Source of the DNA: Nitrospira sp.
Lineage (GTDB): Bacteria; Nitrospirota; Nitrospiria; Nitrospirales; Nitrospiraceae
Direction: 5' to 3'
Length of the DNA: 64,000 nucleotides
Assembly (NCBI GenBank): GCA_015903945.1
Contig: JABMDL010000002.1
Location: forward strand, 105,689 to 169,688
This document shows positions 58,641 to 64,000 of this stretch, piece after piece. The notes below the pieces were generated by a model. The model searched no databases. It was not told the DNA's origin and saw only the letters and a list, made by a program, of their open reading frames with translations. Both the position numbers and the translations under genes were made by a program. Each line of letters begins with the position of its first letter. The first letter of the stretch is position 1.

Positions 58641-60110
58641 ATGAATTCGGCCATGCGCAAAGCCAAAATTGTCTGCACGATCGGTCCAGCCAGTCTATCG
58701 CCAACCATCCTGAATCGTCTTATCGAGAACGGGATGGATGCAGCGCGGCTGAATTTTTCGCACGGCACCCATGCGTCTCATGCGGCCGCCATCGCGGCGA
58801 TCCGCCGGGCGGCCGCACGCCGACGCACTGCCGTCGCAATCATCCAAGATCTGCAGGGACCCAGAATCCGAGTCGGTGCAGTCGTAGACGGTGGGATCGA
58901 GGTTCGCTCCGGCCAAACTGTGCGCCTGAGGACGGCGCCGGCCGTGGTCCGACGTCTGCAGGGTTCTCACTCCGCCGCTGTCAGCCGATCGACGATCCCC
59001 GACATTCCGGTCACCTACCCATCTCTGACCCGGGATATCAGACGCGGTGCCAGAATTTATATCAACGACGGGCTCATCGAACTGGTGGCCGATCGTATTG
59101 CCGGCAGCGACGTCGAATGCACGGTCGTGAGTGGGGGGTGCATCACCTCGCACAAGGGGATCAATCTCCCCGGCACCAGTGTCAGCGCGCCGGCCCTCAC
59201 CCGGAAGGATCGCAACGACATTCGCTTCGGCATCGCACAGGGCGTGGATTATGTGGCGCTGTCATTCGTCAAGGGACCGGAGGACATTCGAGCGGCTAAG
59301 AGACTGATCGCCTCCTGCGGTGACGATGTGCCGATTATCGCCAAAATCGAACGGGCCGAGGCGGTGGCGTCTTTAGATGCCATTTTGGAAGAAGCAGACG
59401 GGGTGATGATCGCGCGTGGAGACCTTGGTGTGGAAATGGGGCCGGAAGCCGTGCCGATTTTGCAGAAGCGGATCATTGCCAAGGCCAATCGTCACCGCCG
59501 TCTCGTCATCACCGCGACACAAATGCTCGAGTCGATGACGCAGGCGTTACGTCCCACCCGAGCCGAGGCGTCGGATGTCGCCAATGCCGTCTTCGACGGC
59601 ACCGATGCCGTCATGTTGTCGGCGGAAACGGCGATCGGAGCACATCCGACCGAAACAGTTCAGGTCATGGATCGGATCGTCCGAGCGGCGGAAAAAGAAA
59701 CCGAGCCGGGCGTGATTCTCAAACGCCACACCGATAGCGACACTCCGTCTTTTCCCGAGGCGATCAGCGCGGCGGCCTCCTCGGCTGCCCGGGCGATTGC
59801 CGCCGGAGCGATCGTGGCTTTCAGCGAACGCGGCGCGACGGCCCGCCTGATGTCCAAGCAGCGGCCGTCTGCGCCGATTCTTGCTGTGACCCCGTTTGAA
59901 GTTGTGAGGCGTCGAATGGTTCTCTATTGGGGCGTACGTCCTTGCACGATGCCGCAAATTCAGCAGACCGATACGCGAATAACGAAGACCCTGCGGCGAT
60001 TAACGCGAGCAGGGCTGCTCAAAACGGGGGAGAAGATCGTCATCGTGTCGGGCACCCGTGTAGGCCAACCTGGCGGGACAAACTTGGTTAAGTTACAGGA
60101 AGTCCTGTGA
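58641..60110 (+). CDS. pyk: Pyruvate kinase
   Basis: The 489-residue enzyme converts phosphoenolpyruvate and ADP to pyruvate and ATP. Seen: KIVCTIGPASLSPTILNRLI, ARLNFSHGTHASH, IIAKIERAEAVASLDAILEEADGVMIARGDLGVEMG split across the active site, and ATQMLESMTQALRPTRAEAS with DGTDAVMLSAETAIG. The C-terminal allosteric domain is complete (AIVAFSERGATARLMSKQRP). A domain B of about 100 residues is present. No ribosome-binding site is clear; ATG 58653 is another start. It lies 71 bases after the dioxygenase-like gene. Confidence 0.96.
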   Translation: MNSAMRKAKIVCTIGPASLSPTILNRLIENGMDAARLNFSHGTHASHAAAIAAIRRAAARRRTAVAIIQDLQGPRIRVGAVVDGGIEVRSGQTVRLRTAPAVVRRLQGSHSAAVSRSTIPDIPVTYPSLTRDIRRGARIYINDGLIELVADRIAGSDVECTVVSGGCITSHKGINLPGTSVSAPALTRKDRNDIRFGIAQGVDYVALSFVKGPEDIRAAKRLIASCGDDVPIIAKIERAEAVASLDAILEEADGVMIARGDLGVEMGPEAVPILQKRIIAKANRHRRLVITATQMLESMTQALRPTRAEASDVANAVFDGTDAVMLSAETAIGAHPTETVQVMDRIVRAAEKETEPGVILKRHTDSDTPSFPEAISAAASSAARAIAAGAIVAFSERGATARLMSKQRPSAPILAVTPFEVVRRRMVLYWGVRPCTMPQIQQTDTRITKTLRRLTRAGLLKTGEKIVIVSGTRVGQPGGTNLVKLQEVL

Positions 60111-60203
60111 ATCTATCAAGGGGCTTTCAGCAGCCACGGCGGGAGACTTGATCTCATGTCTTGAAACGTTTAGGCTGCCAACGGTTGAATTTGAAGGTGT
60201 GCG

Positions 60204-60614
60204 ATGCGAATTCTACTCTCCGCCATTTTCGCCTGTCTTCCCTTGACGGTCTGGGCTGGGACAGTCGAACTCCCCGTTCCCAACCTGCTCCCTCCCCCAA
60301 TGATCGGCGACATGGAGAGTGTTGAACCGTCCGACGTGACCGAGCGCGACATCTCATATCCGGAACCGTTTGGCAACCCCTATGGCCCGGATTCAGCAAC
60401 GAATTTTGAAGCGTTCCGCCCGCATTCCTTCTACGGGAATAGCCGCCAGCGAACAACATCGCCCGAACCGGACTGGCTCGACCATCCGTTCGGCCGGTAC
60501 GGGAACCCCTACTCCCCTGACCCGATGAACCATCGGTACGACGACGGCCGAACTCATTCGCTTGGCAGCCTGATCGATTTTCCGAACCGAGACGCGTGGA
60601 CGATAGGACGGTAA
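60204..60614 (+). CDS. Small exported protein with GNPYxPD repeats, unknown function
   Basis: The 136-residue product has a signal peptide (MRILLSAIFACLPLTVWAG). The mature protein is rich in Pro, Asn and Asp and has an internal repeat, EPFGNPYGPDSATN and HPFGRYGNPYSPDPMN, about 50 residues apart. No Cys and no membrane segment are present. No family is recognised; the repeats may bind a metal or a wall polymer, but that is speculation. It lies 93 bases after pyruvate kinase and before the radical SAM gene. Confidence 0.65.
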   Translation: MRILLSAIFACLPLTVWAGTVELPVPNLLPPPMIGDMESVEPSDVTERDISYPEPFGNPYGPDSATNFEAFRPHSFYGNSRQRTTSPEPDWLDHPFGRYGNPYSPDPMNHRYDDGRTHSLGSLIDFPNRDAWTIGR

Positions 60615-60674
60615 CATTGATCCAGCAGTGAGGCAGGGTACCACTACTAACCAGTAGCGCGTGGAGGCACACCC

Positions 60675-62150
60675 ATGGGACGACATAAGATCGGGCTCGT
60701 TATCCCTCATCCTGAAGATCAGAAGTGGGACTCGGTCTGGAAACTGTTTCGTACGCCTAATTTGAACCTCCCCACTCTGGCCGCGCTGCTTCCCGAGGAT
60801 GAATGGGACATCGAGATCCAGGACGAAATCGTCGGACCGCTGGATTTTACCCGCGACTACGATTTGGTGTTTATCACCGTCACCACCGTCGTCGCGATTC
60901 GTGCCTATGAGGTTGCGCGGTTGTTCCGTGAGCGCGGCGCCAAGGTTGTACTCGGCGGCATTCATCCTTCGACGCTCCCTGACGAGGCCATCAAGCATGC
61001 CGATGCGATCGTGATCGGCGAAGGAGAACTGACCGTCCCGCGGCTGATCGAGGACTTCAAGAAGGGCAAGATGGAACAGCAGTACCGCATGCCGTACATG
61101 GTCGACAAATGGGATGAGAAGCCGCCACGCTGGGATCTTTTGCCCCCGGGCTACATGTTCCGCGATGCCCTGACGGCAACGAGAGGGTGCAATTACCGCT
61201 GTACATTTTGCTCGATTCATTTGGCCTTAGGTGGCGGCCAATATGGGTTCCGGAAAAAACCGCCGGCCGATGTCGTGAAGCTCGTTGAGAAAATGAACGG
61301 GCCGATGGTGATGTTCTGGGACGACGACTTGTTGTCCGACCCGGCCTATACCCGAGAGCTCTGCCAGGCGATGAAGCCGCTCGGGAAGAAGTGGATGAGC
61401 CAGATGAGCGCCACGTACGTCGCCCATCATCCTGAATTGCTTAAGACCCTCAAGGAATCCGGGTGTTCGGCGATGTTTATGGGCATCGAATCGATCAATC
61501 AAGAGTCGCTCAAGTCCGTCGATAAGCAGAACCAAGCTAAGCTGTATGAGGAGATGATCAAGCGCATTCACGATCAGGGAATCGACATTCACGCCGGTTT
61601 TATCTGTGGCTTAGACCATGAAGACGTGTTCGACTTCGAGCGGACCGCGGAATGGGCTACCAAGATGGGATTAGCCGGAGCACTCTGGCGGATCATGACG
61701 CCCTATCCGGGGACCAAACAGTTTGCCGAACTGAAGGCCGAGGGCAGGATTCTCACCGAAAACTGGACGGCGTATACCGGCGAGCACGTCGTGTACAAAC
61801 CGGCCAAGATGACGGTGGAACAACTGTATTGGGGGCATAAGTGGGCCAAGGGGCAATTCTACTCCTTTAAATCAATTGGACAGCGGGCAATCCAGCGGGC
61901 TTCTCAGAACGGGTTCGGGGAGCTGCTCAATATCACCGGTTGCGGGCTGGGCTATCGCTCCATGTTCCACTTGGCGGCTGATTCTGCGCCGGTGAACGTC
62001 TATCGGGACATGAACCATCTGCCGCCCCAAGAGGAACCGATTGCCTATCGGTTCCCCTATCCACCGAAAAAGCGGTTCAGTTTCATCACCGACCGCGTGG
62101 ATCAGCTCCGGGCGAAGGTGCAACCGAGACCCAAGATCAATAAGGCCTGA
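60675..62150 (+). CDS. B12-binding-domain radical SAM protein
   Basis: The 491-residue protein has an N-terminal B12-binding-like Rossmann domain (GRHKIGLVIPHPEDQK, DLVFITVTTVVAIRAYEVA, LGGIHPSTLPDEAIKHAD) followed by a radical SAM core with the iron-sulphur motif in GCNYRCTFCSIHLALGG (CxxxCxxC). The DxHxxG cobalamin ligand is not evident, so B12 would bind base-off if at all. Further blocks are FWDDDLLSDPAYTRELCQAM and MGIESINQESLKSVDKQNQA. The family includes methyltransferases and cyclases for lipids and hopanoids. The substrate cannot be told. Confidence 0.88.
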   Translation: MGRHKIGLVIPHPEDQKWDSVWKLFRTPNLNLPTLAALLPEDEWDIEIQDEIVGPLDFTRDYDLVFITVTTVVAIRAYEVARLFRERGAKVVLGGIHPSTLPDEAIKHADAIVIGEGELTVPRLIEDFKKGKMEQQYRMPYMVDKWDEKPPRWDLLPPGYMFRDALTATRGCNYRCTFCSIHLALGGGQYGFRKKPPADVVKLVEKMNGPMVMFWDDDLLSDPAYTRELCQAMKPLGKKWMSQMSATYVAHHPELLKTLKESGCSAMFMGIESINQESLKSVDKQNQAKLYEEMIKRIHDQGIDIHAGFICGLDHEDVFDFERTAEWATKMGLAGALWRIMTPYPGTKQFAELKAEGRILTENWTAYTGEHVVYKPAKMTVEQLYWGHKWAKGQFYSFKSIGQRAIQRASQNGFGELLNITGCGLGYRSMFHLAADSAPVNVYRDMNHLPPQEEPIAYRFPYPPKKRFSFITDRVDQLRAKVQPRPKINKA

Positions 62151-62250
62151 TCGAGGTTGGGGGCGTGGGATGGGACGAACATCCGAGTACATCCCATCTA
62201 TAGGCAACAGATGATTGGTATAATGACCTCTCTCGCTGGGGGAGGTTACG

Positions 62251-62673
62251 ATGCATGTATGCCGAGTTGGCCTCTGGCTGGCAGTAGCGGTACTGCCCCT
62301 AGTTTATGCACCGGTGCAAGCTGAATGGGTCGCGCTTGAGGCTCGGTATCAGCTGCATCCCCTGCAGACCGTATACGTCGATCCTGGCACCATCCACCGA
62401 GAGGGGCACCTGGTGACTCTCTCGGCCCTGATCGATTGGAAAGCCATGCAAGGAGGGCGTTCACCCACCCGTTTTTACTCCACCACACTCAGCAAGCAAT
62501 TTGATTGTAAGGAAAAGCTGGTTCGGACCCTGGCTGCCACGGATTTCTATGACCATATGGGGACAGCGGAGGTGATTGGTGGCGGGAGGAACACAGGCGA
62601 CGGCCACTGGGTTATCGTGGAGCCTGAAACACTCAATCAGGGCTTGTGGAAAACAGCTTGCGAGAAACCGTAG
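62251..62673 (+). CDS. Exported protein of the surface-adhesin E/CNP1-like type
   Basis: The 140-residue product has a signal peptide (LWLAVAVLPLVYAPVQA) and a mature part WVALEARYQLHPLQTVYVDP, REGHLVTLSALIDWKAM, RFYSTTLSKQFDCKEKLVRT, and VIVEPETLNQGLWKTACEKP. This follows the pattern of small periplasmic proteins annotated as surface-adhesin protein E: one aromatic strand domain with two Cys (DCKEK, TACEK) that likely form a disulphide. GGGGGAGG precedes the ATG. It stands alone, convergent with the Ala/Pro-rich protein gene. Confidence 0.75.
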   Translation: MHVCRVGLWLAVAVLPLVYAPVQAEWVALEARYQLHPLQTVYVDPGTIHREGHLVTLSALIDWKAMQGGRSPTRFYSTTLSKQFDCKEKLVRTLAATDFYDHMGTAEVIGGGRNTGDGHWVIVEPETLNQGLWKTACEKP

Positions 62674-62732
62674 CGGATCCCGCCGCCGTCCACGGCTTCA
62701 CCGATATATTCTATGTGTTAGACGTTCGCTGT

Positions 62733-63728
62733 CTAGCTATGTATCGACAGCGAAATCGACGTGTAACGAACAGCCTGATACGCAACCAAGAGGTTGCTGT
62801 TGGTTGACAGCGGAGCCTGGTTCGCCGGCGGCTCGACACCCTGTTCTGTGACTTCCTGCCTCTGCCGCAAGTCCTTGACGAGATCTTCTCGAAGCTGTTG
62901 CAGGAAACTCGGCAGATGCTTGAGGACCTTGCGTGCCTCCAGTTGTGTGTTCTTCAGAGAATCAAAGACCTGTTGAACCAACGAGGCAGGCTCCTGGGCT
63001 TCCTGTGTCGGTGCGCTGAGACGGATTCCGTCGGTAGGGTTTTGAACAGGCGCAGCAGATGAAGGAAGGGTGGGCGCCGTGGTACCGGTGGGCGGTTGCG
63101 GGATCGCCGCTGCCGCCGCAGGCGCTCCACCCTGAGTGCCCGTTGAGGATGGTCCGGTGGAAGTCTGGGACTCCTGTGGGCGAGGCACAGCCGGCTGCCC
63201 GGTTACCTCTGCCGCAATCTGCGCGGCCAGCACCGTGACCGATCGTTCGACATCTACACGCAGATCCAGGCCGGACAGCGAAGCTAAGTTTCCGAAACGC
63301 TCGGCCAATCGTGCCGTTTTGGCAAGTGCGGCTTCATCTTGCCCTGAAAAGAACTTTCGGAAGATATTGGATACGTTGCGGAGTAACTTCTCAAGATCTT
63401 TCAACTCCTGCTCATTCAGATCGCCGTCAACGGTGACACCGATCTCTCGTTTCAGCGAGGCCTCGAGATACTTGGCTTTGACATCCACCGTTCCATTGTC
63501 GGTTTGGACTTTGGAGGCATAGTTCACCGCACGGTAGTCGTACTCAAGATCCGCCGTGAGCGTGATCTTGTCACCTTCCGCGGTTGTGACGCTGAGGCGC
63601 CCTTCAAGATCGTTGGAGATCGCCACGGCGCTGACCTTGGTGTCCAACCGTTGCGTGCCTGTGCCGGTTGCAGCAGGGCTGGGAAAGAACTGTTTGGGGT
63701 CGAATTGAGCCAAGGCTTGAGTCGGCAT
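62733..63728 (-). CDS. Ala/Pro/Gln-rich protein of unknown function
   Basis: The 331-residue protein has three parts. The first (about 30-125) is strand-rich: TKVSAVAISNDLEGRLSVTT, ITLTADLEYDYRAVNYASKV, and ends with GVTVDGDLNEQELKDLEKLL. A helical block (VSNIFRKFFSGQDEAALAKT) comes next. A disordered Pro/Ser/Thr/Ala linker (about 180-235, AAAAAIPQPPTGTTAPTLPS) leads to a helical end (VFDSLKNTQLEARKVLKHLP, FLQQLREDLVKDLRQRQEV). There is no signal, Cys or enzyme motif. I recognise no family; flagellar or cell-surface scaffold roles are possible but unsupported. Confidence 0.7.
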   Translation of the reverse strand: MPTQALAQFDPKQFFPSPAATGTGTQRLDTKVSAVAISNDLEGRLSVTTAEGDKITLTADLEYDYRAVNYASKVQTDNGTVDVKAKYLEASLKREIGVTVDGDLNEQELKDLEKLLRNVSNIFRKFFSGQDEAALAKTARLAERFGNLASLSGLDLRVDVERSVTVLAAQIAAEVTGQPAVPRPQESQTSTGPSSTGTQGGAPAAAAAIPQPPTGTTAPTLPSSAAPVQNPTDGIRLSAPTQEAQEPASLVQQVFDSLKNTQLEARKVLKHLPSFLQQLREDLVKDLRQRQEVTEQGVEPPANQAPLSTNSNLLVAYQAVRYTSISLSIHS

Positions 63729-63875
63729 GTCGGGTTCCCCTCAATGAATGGACGGAATGTGCGATCTCATGTAGATTCCCTATCGGTAGGCTGTTGCGCA
63801 ATCTTTAGGGACCGTGGACAATAGGGCGCACCGCGCGCCGGCAATTCTTTCTTAATTGATGAAGGAGGCACTTCC

Positions 63876-64000
63876 ATGAAAACCTTCTCTCCGGTTGTCT
63901 TAGCTGCCGCGATGCTGGCCGTCCTTCAAACGACCGGCTGCACCATTAAAGGGACAATCAACCAGATCACGGATACGACGTCTAACGTGACCGGCACCAC
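63876..64000 (+). CDS. Lipoprotein, N-terminal part (runs off the right edge)
   Basis: An ATG at 63876 follows AAGGAGG by seven bases. The visible 41 residues are a lipoprotein signal (KTFSPVVLAAAMLAVLQTTG, lipidated at the following Cys of GCTIKGT) and the beginning of the mature chain (TINQITDTTSNVTGTT), rich in Thr and Asn. The frame is still open at base 64000. The start resembles DUF3015-type lipoproteins, but too little is visible to decide. Confidence 0.7.
   Translation, partial: MKTFSPVVLAAAMLAVLQTTGCTIKGTINQITDTTSNVTGT

Overview
The window reads as a stretch of chromosome from a GC-rich, Gram-negative, free-living bacterium. Gene content and style point to the Nitrospira lineage: many short secreted or lipoprotein genes, HME-type RND efflux next to a small cytochrome c, an archaeal/bacterial-type glycogen debranching pair, and frequent GTG starts. 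That placement is inference from protein style, since no rRNA or marker search was possible. Coding density is high and no prophage, insertion sequence or CRISPR array was recognised.

Layout. 1-7.5 kb: 5' end of valS, a 39-residue extremely basic protein, a receiver-domain protein, a HAD hydrolase overlapping tail-to-tail with a sirtuin, a ketopantoate reductase carrying an extra C-terminal domain, an SGNH hydrolase and a MATE exporter. 7.6-13.3 kb: a DUF2779 nuclease-like protein, a GIY-YIG protein downstream of tRNA-Ser(CGA) whose 3' end lies inside a 21-bp perfect inverted repeat, a phosphopantetheinyl transferase, and a minus-strand group coaE-trxB-thiI. 13.4-20 kb: a secreted beta-helix protein and two large glycan-active enzymes (glucosidase-like and glycogen debranching). 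20-29.4 kb: HbpS-like protein with a lipoprotein, an XRE regulator, an RNA methyltransferase, and a TolC/adaptor/RND/cytochrome c efflux operon. 29.4-37 kb: tRNA-Phe, a DUF5674 protein, an outer-membrane barrel pair, and a minus-strand glgC operon containing a Ski2-like helicase split into two genes in inverted order. 37-43 kb: HEAT-repeat protein, peptide deformylase, an MsbA-like ABC exporter, two small zinc-ribbon-like proteins, a PII-like protein and a cytochrome P450. 43-51 kb: purH, purD, FmdB-like protein, a tightly overlapped rsmD-coaD-aminotransferase operon, a candidate structured RNA behind a near-consensus promoter, and radC. 51-64 kb: an EF-G paralogue lacking the usual catalytic histidine, a DegP/DegQ protease, a TrkA_C-domain protein, an envelope cluster (lipoproteins, barrel, Slp-like, Tat-exported intradiol dioxygenase-like protein), pyruvate kinase, a radical SAM protein and further secreted proteins.

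How the genes work together. Several CoA and acyl-carrier steps are scattered here (panE, coaD, coaE, Sfp-type transferase). Glycogen or storage-glucan metabolism is represented by glgC, the debranching enzyme and the glucosidase-like protein. Purine synthesis has purH and purD in tandem. Metal detoxification is represented by the complete tripartite RND system. Envelope biology dominates the rest.

Most worth follow-up: the order-inverted split helicase with a DESQ motif II, the tRNA-Ser/inverted-repeat/GIY-YIG arrangement, the PanE fusion, the altered EF-G paralogue, and the promoter-plus-hairpins locus near 49.9 kb.
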